Positions 35,950-47,925 are shown, numbered from the stretch's first letter. The stretch: DNA of 64,000 nucleotides from Malaya genurostris (GCF_030247185.1 NC_080571.1:235258666-235322665), one strand, 5' to 3'. Notes: generated by a model from the letters alone, not told the origin. Numbers and translations are program-made.

Positions 35950-36330
35950 AAAAAAAATATTTATTACGTTAACGTTGTTTAAATAGTGTAAATAAAAAGT
36001 CCAAACACGAAACCTTAAAATCAACCGAATCTTTAAATAGTTTCAGTCTATGAAAATCCATGAACGGAGACGCATCGAGTGCGCTGACCGCCATCTACGT
36101 CAAGAAAGTTGAACTACACCAGACATTATTCATCTGCTTGGTGCTTCATTTAATGGCGAATATGAGGTTCCGTTTCTGAAGCCTAATCGCAGAAAAGCAA
36201 CAGCTAGTTCTTCTGTGAGCATATCTGCTGTTGGACTTTCGCAGTGTGAGTTTCGCTTCAAACAAGAGTGAATGCATCATCCAGCTTCTGGTCGTTTGCA
36301 TTGGAGGAAAAGAAAACCAAAAGAGGACAA
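35950..36330 (+). repeat. dispersed repeat, copy 2 (partner at 3204-3620)
   Basis: See 3204-3620. Shared GGCGAATATGAGGTTCCGTT and flanks in the same order. Confidence 0.55.
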
Positions 36331-37545
36331 CGATGGGGAACATTACACAGAATCAGCCGTTCTAATGGCTCTAAATTAGTATCACTTTTTTGCAAAATTT
36401 TGCTCTTTTGATAACACTTTTTTGAAAATCGAAGGAAAAAATCATCAGTTTAGTTAAAATCTGGAATAACTTGATTAGTATTGAGCACTTTTCGCTGTAC
36501 GAAATTCGCACCGAACGAACGTTAGCTAATAGCATCGCATTCGAGGAAAATGTTCCGGACAGTGTTCAATATCTTAGAGAATTTCACAATTCGGCCCTTC
36601 TAAAAGCCAGTAATGAAACCTGTACAGCATTTAGAAAGTATCTTTCACTCAATTATAATTAGATATATAAAATATTGAAACATACGAACGATTGTACGAC
36701 TTGTAGTACGATCATCTAGGGTCGTGATCATCCGCAGCCAATTTTTTTCCAGGACTCCAAAGCCACTAACGGTCATTTTCAATAACGTAAAGAACTAGTT
36801 TAGAAAACTCTCATAAATCACCTACCTACTTCCTAGAATACAAACACGATTTTCTCAAACTTAGGTTGAAATGAAAGTTTCTATGTTCCCATATGTAATT
36901 CCTGAATTTCATCCGGGTCCGACTTCCGGATCCGGAAATATAGGGTAAAGCGTGTTAAAATTTTTTTACCATCACTGAAAAGGTCGAAAAACCGTAAAAA
37001 GTTGTCTAAATCGACCCCAAACCTTCTCCAATTGATAGTTTTTATCAGTAGACGGTCAAACAAACTGATCTCGGTTTTTTCTTTTAAGAATCGAAACAAA
37101 TTATTTGGAAGAATACCACGGTATTATATATGATAGTATGATTGATATGAGAAAGGCATCATTACACCAGCATTTTAAGCAGCCAATTTTTTAAGTAAAT
37201 ATCCTCCGTTGAAAGTTCGCGTGACGCAACCAAACGAACTTCTAGGCTGCTTCTAAAATACAGCTGTTCAGCTGCTATGTAGTGAGAAAGTTCACACGGC
37301 ACTTGTTCTGCACTTTCAAGTTGCCAAATCAGTCGGTGTTGAACAGTCGCTCGAACCGCACGCGAATAGCTCTTGGAAATTTTTCTGGCTACCTAGAGTT
37401 TCATTGATTCGAGGCTAACCTGAATCACTGACAGTCTTTTTGAAGATTAACAATTATTCAGCCAAGGCTATACAAAGAGTTATATTTTAATATTATCAGT
37501 CTTTTTCAAAACTATGAAATTGTTCAGCCTTTTTGTCGTGAATAC
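36331..37545. other. nompC intron, no gene
   Basis: AT-rich. CATCCGGGTCCGACTTCCGG near 36909 resembles repeat edges seen elsewhere. No coding signal. Confidence 0.45.
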
Positions 37546-37690
37546 GACTTACTTTACTATGGGGTGCCTTTTCAAAATTTTCCCTCTGAGAGAGTGATAA
37601 GTTTTTGATCGTGAACATCTCTTGTTGTATCTAACGTATCAGAATAATTTTTGCTACACGCCATCGGGAATATGATCAACAATTTATGAT
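37546..37690 (+). repeat. CCTTTTCAAAAT family repeat, copy
   Basis: GACTTACTTTACTATGGGGT then GCCTTTTCAAAATTTTCCCT and TTTTTGATCGTGAACATCTC, as at 2997-3170. Confidence 0.5.
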
Positions 37691-38640
37691 AACATTTTCA
37701 GTTGTATGACATTATCCCAAATAATTCAAAATTAAAGCTTTCTAAAATGTTTAGTATCAACGATAATGAAAGAATGACACCTTTTTCTAGACCACGCTCT
37801 GGAATTTCCCATGAACTTTACCTAATACATTTCAATCGAAGTGATGTACACAATTTAAAAACTTTAGAAAAAGTACGTTTCATTTCCCATATTAAAATTC
37901 ATTAGGAATTTAATAAACGGCATAATAGTATTGCAAACTTAACGCAATGTCGTCGTTGCCTAGGCTTCGGCCATGGAACCAGAAATTGTCATATGGATAT
38001 ACGCTGTTTGAATTGTGGGAAATCGCATTCGAAAGACGTTTGTCCAATGAATGAAACCACTGATAAATTTTCATGTTCAAATTGCGATGGAAATCATAAA
38101 TCCAATTATTTGAAATGTCCTGTCAGGGAAAAAATTTTGAACGCTCGTTCGCTTAGACAACAAGTCAAATCAACGACCTAAAATTTACAGAACATACCTG
38201 AAAATCAAAAAACCGTTACAAATGCCACGTCTAATTCTTCTGAGGTACTTATTTCTTCGAATTTAAAACAAAAAACAGGTACGCCTTCCAATTCGTCTTC
38301 TAACGAAAACAATTTATTGACATGTAGATCGACCTCGTCAGCATCTTCTTCTAATGACAGTTACGCTTTGGTAACAGGTATACAAATGCCTCTTAATTCT
38401 TCTAATGTAAATAATAAAAACACATGAACGCCTTTCAGTTTTTCTTCTAATGAACACAATTGATTAATAGGTAGATCGGCCAAATCATCTTCTTCTAATG
38501 GCAGTTACACTAGTGTAACAGGTAGATATCTATCTACCAATATTTCTCCAATGCCATTCGCTTCGTTAAACGAAGTCGATTTTGGCGATATAACGGAAAA
38601 AGGATCTACCTACAAGCTCAACTTTTTCAAATGATCATCC
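37690..38640 (+). pseudogene. LINE ORF1 (gag-like) with three zinc knuckles
   Basis: Three CCHC-type knuckles follow one another at about 37950-38140: CRRCLGFGHGTRNC, CLNCGKSHSKDVC and CSNCDGNHKSNYLKC. In LINEs this ORF1 protein binds the RNA. A stop lies before the knuckles (about 37903), and others follow at about 38180 and 38425. After the knuckles comes a serine/asparagine-rich stretch, as usual for this ORF1. Confidence 0.75.
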
Positions 38641-38730
38641 GAATGAATTCGACTTCATAACTTTTTGAAGCATTTCAAATCGGATGGCAATTTGCAAATA
38701 ATATTATAATGAATTTAAAATTTAACAATG

Positions 38731-41290
38731 ATGTTAAATAATTATTTGAATATTTTAAATTGGAATGCTCGATATTTAAAATCGAGTGAAGATGAATTTT
38801 ATAATTTTCTCAAAGTTCACAAAATTGATTTTGCCATTGTGAAAGAAACTCAAATGTCAAATTGAGAAGTAATCCACATTATGTGGTTCATCGATTTGAC
38901 AGGTTTACTGGAATGAGTGGTGGAGTTGCCATTTTTGTCCAACGGCAAATTAAACATCGAATTTTACCTTCTTTCAATACTAAAATACTTCGATTCATAA
39001 GCTTTCAATAGCTTGGGAATCGAATTTGAAACTATTCATGGAATTTATTTCATCGCTGGAGCATATTTGCCATTCCAATGCACCGGCGAACAATTCTATT
39101 TCTTTAAAGGCGATTTGCAAAAACTCACAAGATATCGACCGAAATTTTTCGTAATAGGGAATTTAAATGCTAAGCATGTCCAGTGGAATTGTAGGCAAAA
39201 TAACAGTAATGGTAAAATACTTCATAATCAACTCTCAGCTGGTTACTTTACAGTTTTTTATCCCAGTAATCCGACTTGTTTCTCTTCCGTGAAAAACCCG
39301 TCTACAATTGATCTGGTTCTAACAGATCAAAGTCACATTTGTAGTGAACCGATTACACATGCTGACTTTGACTCAGATCATCTTCCAGTAACATTCAGAC
39401 TTTCCAACGAAGCTTTAATTAATCCAATTAGTTCTATATTCAACTATCATAGAGCTAATTGGTTGGATTACAGATCTCACATTGAAAATCATGTGGATCA
39501 TGAAACTGTTTTAGAAAATTCTGCGGACATTGACACAGCAATTGATAATTTGAATCATTACATTATCGAAGCTAGAAATCTTTCAGTTCCCAAAGCTCAA
39601 ACTAAATTACATTCTCCTATTATCGATGACAATCTTCAACTGCTCATTCGGTTGAAGAATGTTCGTCGACGACAATATCAACGTTCTCGTGATCCTGCTA
39701 TGAAAAACATAGTTAGGGATTTACAAAAAGAAATTAAACATAGATTCACTCTTTTGCGAAATGAAAATTTCGCTAAAGAAGTTGAACAAATTAAGCCATA
39801 TTCTAAACCTTTCTGGAAACTTTCTAAGGTTCTTAAGAAACCCCAGAACCCAATTCCTGCTCTCAAGGAAGGAAATCAAATACTTCTTACAAATGGCGAA
39901 AAAGCTCAAAAACTTGAACGTTGTGAGTCCTATTGAAAATGAAGTCTCACTGAAATATGAGCATATTTCAACTCAAGTGTTATCACAAGATGACATTATT
40001 GAGACGAATTTTGATGAAATTAAGTCAATCATTCGGAAGCTTAAAAACATGAAGGCTCCTGGTAATGATGGAATTTTTAATATTCTTATTAAAAATCTTC
40101 CCAATGTTGCCTTGAGACTCCTGGTTAAAATTTTCAACAAGTGTTTTTCTTTAGCTTACTTCCCAAAAATATGGAAAAACGCTAAAGTAATTCCTATCCT
40201 CAACCCTGATAAAACCCCAGCAGAATCATCAAGTTATCGACCAATTAGCTTACTTTCTTCTATCAGTAAACTTTTTGAAAAAAATATCTTGTTGAGAATG
40301 ATGTCTCATATAAATGAGAATTCTTTTTTGCCAGAGCAGTTTGGATTTCGTCATGAACATTCAACTACTCATCAACTTGTCAGAGTAACGAACATGATAA
40401 AAGCAAATAAATCTTCTGGGTTATCCACTGGAGTTGCTCTTCTAGACATAGAAAAAGCATTCGACAGTGTTTGGCACAAAGGTTTAATAGCAAAAATGTC
40501 TGATTCCCAGTCTCCTATTTATTTGATCAAAATGGTTCAAAATTTTTTAAACGGATCGTACTTTTCAGGTTAGCTATCAGAATTGTAAATCTGAATTGCT
40601 ACCCGTACGGGAAGGTGTTCCGCAGGGTTCGAGCGTAGCTCCATTCTTGTATAATATTTTCACTTCTGATCTTCCAAATCTACCCGCTATTCTGTGACGA
40701 CACAAGTCTGTTAGCCACAGGTAGAAATCTAAGAGTGATCTGCAGTCGCCTACAAAGAAGTTTAATTTTTTTTAAGTGATTAACTGTCAAAATGGAAAAT
40801 AAACCAAACACAGCAAAAACGCAATTAATTATCTTTCCTCATAAGCCAAGAGCTTCTTTTCTTTAACCAAACAATAATTACATTCTCAAATTGAATGGCT
40901 TGGAATTGACATGGTCTGATTAAGCTAAATACTTAGGTTTAACGTATGACAAAAAACTTACTTTCAAGGATCACATTGAAGAAATCCAGGCAAAGTGTAA
41001 TAAATATATTAAATGTTTATATCCTCTTATAAACAGAAATTCTAAGCTCTGTCTAAAAACAAATTTTTAATTTATAAACAAATTTTCAGACCAGCCATGC
41101 TTTATGCAGTACCAATTTTGTCAAGTTGTTGTTCCACCAGGAAGAAAACGGTCCAAAGGATTCAGAATAAAATGAAAATGATTTTGAAGCGTCCTCCCTG
41201 GACTCACAAATATAGAACCATTAGATGTAATGTCACATAATATTATAAGCAAATTCGGCAAAAATCGATGCAATCTTTAATTGAATCGAT
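38731..41290 (+). pseudogene. LINE ORF2: endonuclease and reverse transcriptase, broken
   Basis: The first part reads LNILNWNARYLKSSEDEF, the APE-type endonuclease start. The endonuclease continues with VIGNLNAKHVQWNC and ends with FDSDHLPVTFRL (catalytic SDH). The RT reads MKAPGNDGIFNILIKN, SYRPISLLSSISKLFEK, PEQFGFRHEHSTTHQL and LLDIEKAFDSVWHKGL. The palm motif is altered to LFCDDTSLLATG where YADD is expected. Frame changes occur near 39900 and after 40570, and stops are frequent in the first 280 bp and beyond 40570. No intact product is possible. Confidence 0.85.
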
Positions 41291-41530
41291 TCGCTCTCTG
41301 CATTAGTTAGTAAGTTAGTATATAAGTTCCTTTACCCCATTACACAATACAAGTAGGTTTAGAATTTTCCCTACACAACAATCTCAGAATTGCGGAAGCA
41401 AATGATGTCCTCATGGTAACAACCAAATCATGTATATAATACGGCTGAAAAGTCACCACTTGTGGCTGAGCAATTTAATTTCAACTGAATTTAATTTCAA
41501 CTCATATTCCAATAAATGTATGTATGTATG

Positions 41531-41880
41531 TATGTGTGAAGCCACCATCAGTTCAAGGCATTACCAGTGGATGCAGGTAGACTTACAGTAGATCCGAATT
41601 TGATTATCAGATAACTTTCATATTACTGCTGTTAAGAAGGCCAAAATGGGTTTTGAGGACCCGGCGCCTTCCAGCAATAACATCCGGCCATATAATAAAA
41701 GAATTCGCTGTACCAGCTTAAACCTGCCTGATGGTTTGTTTGTTAGAAGGGTGCGTCTTACTCATTTCAGACCTTCTGGGGAAAACACACAGCTTTCCCC
41801 TGTGAATCGGGTTGACATTTCACTCCTTCATCCAGTCATTCACTTGTAAGATACCCTGATGCACTCCCATCCCTCTTCCC
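41531..41880. other. unassigned repeat-like sequence
   Basis: GC-richer than its neighbours, with a 67-codon plus-strand frame (41646-41849) of no known family. It lies between a LINE tail and AT-rich DNA, so it is probably part of another element. Confidence 0.3.
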
Positions 41881-42411
41881 TTACAATGTACTTGAGCATA
41901 GTATTATATAATGTAACATAATACACTTTAATATAATTTCCGGCAGTATAATACAATAAAACACAATATAGTATAAAACGGTGCAAAATCGTATGGTACA
42001 GTGTATTATAGTCTACTATAATATTTTATGATGAATATAATAGTATCATAATGTTATGTGACATAATATAGTAAAATATACCATAATATATTATAATATA
42101 GTTTGGTCACTATACGACACTGAATATAATAAAATATTATTATGCATAAAATATAAAAATGTAATACATCACAATGCAATTTAATACACTTATAATTGTG
42201 TATTAAAAAAAATGCATTACAATACTATATAAAACAATACCAAACATTGTACCATAATATAGTATAATATAGTACAATGTAATATTATATAATACCACAA
42301 AATATGACGTAATATAATATGATACAATTTAATAATATATGTGTAAGTGAAATGTGTAGTATGGAAATGAAAATGTAGCTGATAATGATAAAGATTATAA
42401 TAATGGTAACA

Positions 42412-42489
<78 letters not shown>

Positions 42490-43329
42490 CTTAAAAACTA
42501 CAAAATAATACAATATAACATAATATAGTATAATATATTTTAATTTAATATAATATAATACAATGTCATACAATATAATATATTATAAATCAATATATAA
42601 AATAACAGTTAATGTAGAGTGTCAGTTATGCTCTTCTATCTTCGCAATACTGTAGGAAGTAGAATATTTCTCTTCTAATAACAATAATAATATCCACATC
42701 TATAAAAATAATATATGTTATTATTATTGATGAAAAATTAATAATAATAACAATAAATGTAATAATGAAAATAATAATAAAAAACAACATAATATAGTAC
42801 AATGAATTATATACTAAATAATAGAATGAAATAAATGATATGTTGCAATATGCTATGATATTACATTACTTCAATTTATATGTCATTTCTCATCCTCTCA
42901 TTCTGCCATCAACGCATTCCATCGACCAATTGTCACCACAGATACACGTGTAGGCATGAAACAGGAACCAGTGAAGACCAAGCTCACCTTGTGACGACCT
43001 TGATATTTAGTTAAAATTTACTTTAAAAATGATAACTTACAAGGAAAACAAATTTATATTTTGCGCAGAGGTACGTAGTACTACTCATAATAAAGCCTAT
43101 AATATAATATAATATAATATAATATAATATAATATAATATAATACAACATAATGCAATACAATATAACATACTATAATAGAATACAATATAATATGATAT
43201 AATGCAATGCAGTTTAATACCATACAACATAGTATATAATAACATAAAATAGTGTAAGACGATAATATGTGAAATAATATGCTATGATACAATATAACAG
43301 TTAATGTCGCAGTGTAAGTTACGCTCTTC

Positions 43330-43381
<52 letters not shown>

Positions 43382-43700
43382 TATAATAATAATAATAATT
43401 ATAATAATAATAATAATAGTAATAATACATGATGTAATAAACAACAGAATTATATGTTGTAATATACTATGATAAACATTGCACTTTAGGATGGGCTTCA
43501 ACCTACAAGCCATTTCGCACCCTCTCATTCTGCTACTAACGCAGAAGGCGATAGCACCCAGTCGACGCCGTTCTATTGACCAAATGTCATCATAGACGCT
43601 CGGGGAGGCATGAGATAGGGACTTGTGAGGACTTAGTTATCTCACCATTTGACGACCCAACTCATATTCCAATAAATAGTTATTTAAAAAAAAGAGGTGC
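41880..43700. repeat. AT-rich block of TAATA/(TAA)n repeats with duplicated modules
   Basis: Long runs of AATATAATACAATATAAT-like sequence with (TAA)n tracts at about 42415-42486 and 43330-43430 and a pure TATAA run at 43100-43144. Two modules, about 42615-43010 and 43300-43670, share GCTCTTCTA, the (TAA)n, CTCTCATTCTGC, AACGCA and a GACGACC end. The second ends with AACTCATATTCCAATAAATA, like the LINE tail at 41500, and then a short A run. A reverse copy of the GC-richer part lies at 51942-52090. Confidence 0.6.
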
Positions 43701-44385
43701 CAAAGTATCACACGTACTCTTAAGCGGCAAGAAAGTAGATATTTTCAGTAATTGTGGAACTGCTGGTTGCTTGGTATTGTAAGGCTACTTATTTTTTAAT
43801 AACACTCTAAATGACAAAATTCACTTCTCTACTAAATCATGAAATTTCTTTTTTCACTTCTTAAAATTGTAACGCCAAATCCAGCCATATATAAAAGCAA
43901 AAACTCGTTCTAGCCACAAGCTAGAATTTTAAATGTAAAAAGTTTAGCAAACTTTTGATAAGTATTACATTATCATGGAACTGTTATCTTGGATCACTCA
44001 CTCAACTGTAATTTCAAAAGGATTGTAGAACTTTTGACTGGCTCAACTTTCATTGTTTGACGGAGTTAACATTAGTTTCGAGTAGACTCGGTTTATCATT
44101 TTCCTACACCACCACGACTTAGCACGTCTGCCACAACCATCACAGCTATTTCGGTAAAATGAATGCTCACAAACACACCCTTCGGATATTCTTCATATTC
44201 ATGCATTACCGATTCGTATCAGAATTGTCGGCAAATATTTGCAGCTCACAATACAAACAGTTGCTGTCGTTACGTAATACTTTTTTTTTGCGGGACTCGA
44301 TAGCAGTCGATATATTTGGATTCATACCATAGAGGTTAAAATCATCAACCTGGAAATCGGAGATAAACAAATGCTTTGTACTCAC
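43701..44385. other. nompC intron, no gene
   Basis: Intron 3' of the ankyrin-4 exon. The plus-strand frame 43576-43782 is inside repeat sequence. Nothing supported. Confidence 0.45.
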
Positions 44386-44478
44386 CTTCAGTTGATCCGC
44401 CGTTTGTGATGAAAGTAACTCCCTGCACATAGACTGATTACCAGCCTCAACAGCAAGCAGTAGTGGTATTTTTCCTTT
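44386..44478 (-). CDS. nompC: nompC exon: ankyrin repeat 4
   Basis: 93 bp, phase 0/0, acceptor TGTTTTTTTACAG|AAAGG and donor CTGAAG|GTGAGT. Encodes KGKIPLLLAVEAGNQSMCRE then LLSSQTADQLK, following TDG of exon 57476-57592 and preceding ATTTNGDTALHL of 23504-23717, as in fly TRPN. The same reading frame stays open upstream through the acceptor into 44940, so this exon can be used spliced (long form) or read through (short form). Confidence 0.95.
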
Positions 44479-44940
44479 CTGTAAAAAAACATCCCGTACA
44501 ATAGTTATCCAAGTGGTTTTCTGCTTTTTCTTTTTTTTGTGTCTATTCAAAGCAACAAAATTGGTGGCTAGCTTGTGAACTTCGGACCCGTTACTGCGAC
44601 TGGGGGAGGCCACGGTTCCACCCCGTCGCGTCGGAACCGGACTCTTCTTGACAACAACAGAATTACGTCTGCTGGCACTGATTCCGCCTTCCGGCACCAG
44701 GGAACTGTTTTTCCGAGACGGCAACATTTTCAAATCGGAACCATTTACCTCTGAGCACTGCGCCGCTAGAACTGACGCATGCAAATCCATTCCCGATACC
44801 TTCGAACTGCCATCGGAGAAGGACCCGTTGGGGGATTCACCGGACGCGGTCGCAGCTGCGGCGATCGCAGCCGCTTTTGCCGGATTAAACTTCGCATACT
44901 TCGATTGCACATTCTGGAAACGCTTGGAGAGGTTAGACAT
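44479..44940 (-). CDS. nompC: nompC alternative first exon / N terminus
   Basis: Open frame directly joined to the ankyrin-4 exon. It starts with ATG in a good context (ACCATG), with an in-frame stop 30-33 bases before. It reads MSNLSKRFQNVQSKYAKFN, an alanine run, serine-rich sequence with SRKNSS and ASRRNS (possible basophilic kinase sites), then SPVPTRRGG and a lysine run (HKKKKKQK) before KTTWITIVRDVFLQ. The product would lack ankyrin repeats 1-3. The GC-rich setting and upstream GC-rich DNA suggest an internal promoter. The last 30 or so codons, with polylysine, could instead be intron if a weak donor is used (for example GAA|GTTCAC at about 44576). Basis: open frame and codon quality, not a known domain. 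Confidence 0.6.
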
Positions 44941-46019
44941 GGTCCTTTCGTACCAAATGTCATGTTGAAACTACTGAGGCGCGCAATTTCGTTCCGATTT
45001 ATTTTGGCGAAAACAAAAAAACCGATTGTGATGGTATTTATGTACACAATGACAGTGAATTCCTATCATGAAACCTTTCGGATCAATGTCGTGGGAAGGG
45101 AAGGCTCCGAGGTGCACAATAATCACGAACCGAATGAATTGGAATTCGAACCACTTTGGGGTTCCTAGCAAAACAAACACTTTTTGGTATGTTCTCAGCA
45201 ACACCACTACCAGCACACCAGACAGCCAAAATCGCACCGAACTAGACTCGAGGGCCGTATCCAAAGCTATCACTTTTCGTACTCCACACCAACAACGCAA
45301 ACAGATTCAAATTTTGAAAAACGGATATTCATATCATGCTTTCAGTTCGACCTGAATTCTGGAATCGAAGGAAAAATTTATTCGTGGAATCGGTCCGGGC
45401 GGCGGACGCGAGACTACTGAATCAGGATTGCTACCAGACCGTTGCAATAAAATGGCAATCGTAATGACGACGGTGCACAAAACCCAAACTCCTGCCTTTG
45501 GGCTTCGTGTCCCAATCCGAGGACGCGGTACAATGTTATCGTGGTGCCTAGTTTTGACGCGTCCAAAATCAGCTTTTAAATACAATAAACAACTCTCGAG
45601 TTCCATACAAACAAGTACCGATGCTTTGTGGGCGCCATGGCACGAAAGTCGCCACCTCTCGTTACCGCCACCGCCGTCGACTGGGTCGATCCTGTTTACA
45701 CCTGAACACTTATTTTCAATTATTTTTCCAATGTGTAACTGAGAACTTTTCGAGAAAAAATTGAAAAAAATCCTTGAAACCAGACTATCCACAAAAGTAT
45801 CACAGTTTCCAGAATTTTAAAACAAAAAGTTATAAACTGAAATATGTTAATTGTTTAATTATACCGAGGATTTTTTTTTCGACTGTGTTGATCTATGTGT
45901 GTGTGTATTGGAGTATGTTTTTCGTGAGTACAAGTCAGTGCACATTTTCAACACTTTTGAATTTTTTTTTTCATATCAGATAAACAATAGGAGCTATAAC
46001 CAAAGAATTGCACTGACAA
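44941..46019 (-). promoter_or_regulatory. GC-rich 5' region, candidate internal promoter
   Basis: Sequence upstream of the alternative start is distinctly GC-richer than the surrounding introns, especially 45360-45700. On the minus strand a TATTTAAAAG box lies at 45573-45582. A 152-codon minus frame (45334-45792) and plus frames overlap here without any domain, and I take them as by-products of GC content. Start site and function are not shown by the sequence. Confidence 0.3.
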
Positions 46020-46021
46020 TA

Positions 46022-47304
46022 ACACATGGATCAATAAGTCCCGAGACTAAAGCAAAGATGGCGCTCGTAGTAAACCAGTAACCACGTCTTTCTAGAGTAC
46101 TAACCTTTGCTTGAAACGGGTCAAAATTTAAAGTCGATCCGACCAGAAACAGCTGAGTTATCGAGGTTGGAGTAAATTCGTTTTGTAGCTTGTTTAAAAA
46201 ATGGAAAAAACCGAGTTTCGTGTTTTGATAAAACATTGTTTTTAATGGGTAAAAACACCGTGCAAGCGAAACAATGGATTGAAAAATGTTATCCGGACTC
46301 TTGTCCATCAAAAACAACTGGGGTTCGCCGAGTTTAAACGTGGTCGTACCGACACAAATGACGCGGAACGCTCGGGTAGACCTGTGGAAGCCGTTACACC
46401 GGAAAATGTGAGTGAAGTGACATAAATTATAATGAAAGATCGTAAAGTGAAGCTCCGTGAGATTGCTGAGATGACACAGATATCATATGGAAGTGTATTT
46501 ACTATCCTTCATGAAAAATTGAGCATGAAAAAGGTTTTTTCCAAGTGGGTGCCGCGATTGCTTTCGATGGAACAAAAACAGCAACGAGTCAATGATTCAG
46601 AAAGCAGTTTATCGCTATTTACTCGCAACAAAAAAGATTTCTTGCGTCGTTACGTGACCATGGATGAAACATGGCTACATCACTACACTCCAGAGTCGAC
46701 GCGGCAGTCATCTGAGTGGCGCACAGCTGGAGAAAGCCGTCCGAAGCATCCGAAAACGCAGCAGTCAGCTGGCAAAGTCATGGCGTCAGTTTTTTTGGGA
46801 TACGCATGGCGTGATTTTCATTGACTACCTCGGAAAAGGTAAATCGATCAACAGTGATTATTATATTGACTTACTGGTGCGTTTGAAGGAGGAAATCGCA
46901 AAAAAACGACCGCACATGCAGAGAAAAAAAATCCTTTTTCATCAAGACAATGCACCCTGCCACAAGTCGATGAAAACAATGACGAAATTGAACGAATTGG
47001 GCTTTGATCTGCTTCCCCACCCCCCATACTCGCCAGATTTAGCCCACAGTGACTACTGGCTCTTTGCTGATCTTAAAAAAATGCTCCAGGGAAAAAGATT
47101 TGGCTCAAATGAGGAGGTCATGGCTGAAACTGATGCTTATTTTGAAGCGAAAGATAAATTTTTTCATAAACATGGTATTGAAAAAATGGGAAAACGTTGG
47201 TACCATTGTATCACCCTAAAAGGTGATTATGTTGATGAATAAAAAAATTTTCGCAAAAAAATGTTGTTTCCATTGTTAATCTCCGGACTTATTGATCCAT
47301 GTGT
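46022..47304 (+). mobile_element. mariner element (copy 2), nearly full length
   Basis: 1283 bp with inverted ends ACACATGGATCAATAAGTCC, flanked by TA on both sides (46020-46021, 47305-47306). Same family as 12297-16643 but uninterrupted. It sits in the nompC intron upstream of the alternative start exon, in plus orientation. Its transposase has several lesions. Confidence 0.92.
46201..47242 (+). pseudogene. mariner transposase (irritans-like), broken
   Basis: Starts MEKTEFRVLIKHC, then shifts where a T run is one base shorter than in copy 1 (about 46240). Further damage: a small deletion near 46315, an in-frame TAA at 46423 and a frameshift near 46795. The catalytic residues of a D,D34D enzyme are all present: D in TMDETWLHHYTPES, D in FHQDNAPCHKS and D in SPDLAHSDYWLF, with 34 residues between the last two. 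WVPRLLSMEQKQQR is the typical family linker. The C terminus EKMGKRWYHCITLKGDYVDE is intact. It cannot encode an active enzyme as it stands. Confidence 0.92.
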
Positions 47305-47699
47305 TAGGAGAGCAACCAAAATTTTATTGCCCCATTATTGTCCTTTATCCAGTTCCGTAAGACGCGAATCCGAAAAGATACCCACATCGATTTCTCAAAA
47401 ATTGCAAAGCAAATTAATACATATTTATTATTTAATGAAACGGATTTTGGAATAATTTAAATTTAAATTTATCAGAATATTTGTAGATTATGTTATTCAT
47501 ATATTTTTAAAACTATGATTAAAATATTTCAATTTTCGAACGTTATATTGAAATTATAATTATTTTTTTCTCATTAACGGCAATTGGAATAAATATAACG
47601 TTTAAACCAATTGAGATACAACAAAAACATATTGCATAAAATTAGACATAAATATAATCAGATATAATCGATAAAAGGTTTGTTTAAAAACTTGATACC
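47305..47699. other. intron, nothing recognised
   Basis: Very AT-rich stretch between the mariner and a dispersed repeat. Confidence 0.5.
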
Positions 47700-47925
47700 T
47701 TAACACTCCAAATACCAAGCCTGAAAAAAAGTTGGAACGGTAACTTCGAGCTGTCGTAGCTCAGCTGTTTTTCAATAAAGCTAAATAAATTTTACACTCT
47801 CAAAGTTTGTGAAGTTAGCAGATTGATTCAAAAACTTTGTAGGAGGCGATTGGTAAAGGAAAACCAATGAAAATTTGATTTTTTCCGTTCCAGGTTTTTT
47901 TCACGCGCCTAGTATGTCCTATCTG
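47700..47925 (+). repeat. dispersed repeat, copy 2 (partner at 28668-28900)
   Basis: Same order of blocks as the first copy, about 85 percent alike by eye. Confidence 0.65.

Larger units (their letters stand above)
37690..41530 (+). mobile_element. Jockey-superfamily LINE, Juan-like, decayed
   Basis: Order of parts: gag-like ORF with zinc knuckles, then endonuclease, then reverse transcriptase, then a decayed tail ending AACTCATATTCCAATAAA followed by a TATG microsatellite at about 41515-41535. The domain order and RT motifs fit the Jockey clade, and Juan elements of this kind are known from Aedes and Culex. Many stops and shifts make it inactive. It lies in plus orientation inside the 20.7 kb nompC intron, antisense to the gene. 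Confidence 0.8.

Noticed and set aside
42217..42573. 118-codon tyrosine-rich minus-strand frame
   Set aside because: It is the translation of a (TAA)n and TAATA microsatellite, not a gene. The same applies to 43023-43292, 43319-43528 and 32708-32896.
44648..45355. Overlapping plus-strand frames opposite the alternative start exon
   Set aside because: Antisense to the MSNLSKRF frame and its GC-rich upstream DNA; composition explains them.
45334..45792. 152-codon minus-strand frame as a separate gene
   Set aside because: No recognised domain, located in the GC-rich putative promoter, and separated from the nompC start by an in-frame stop. Kept only as a regulatory region.
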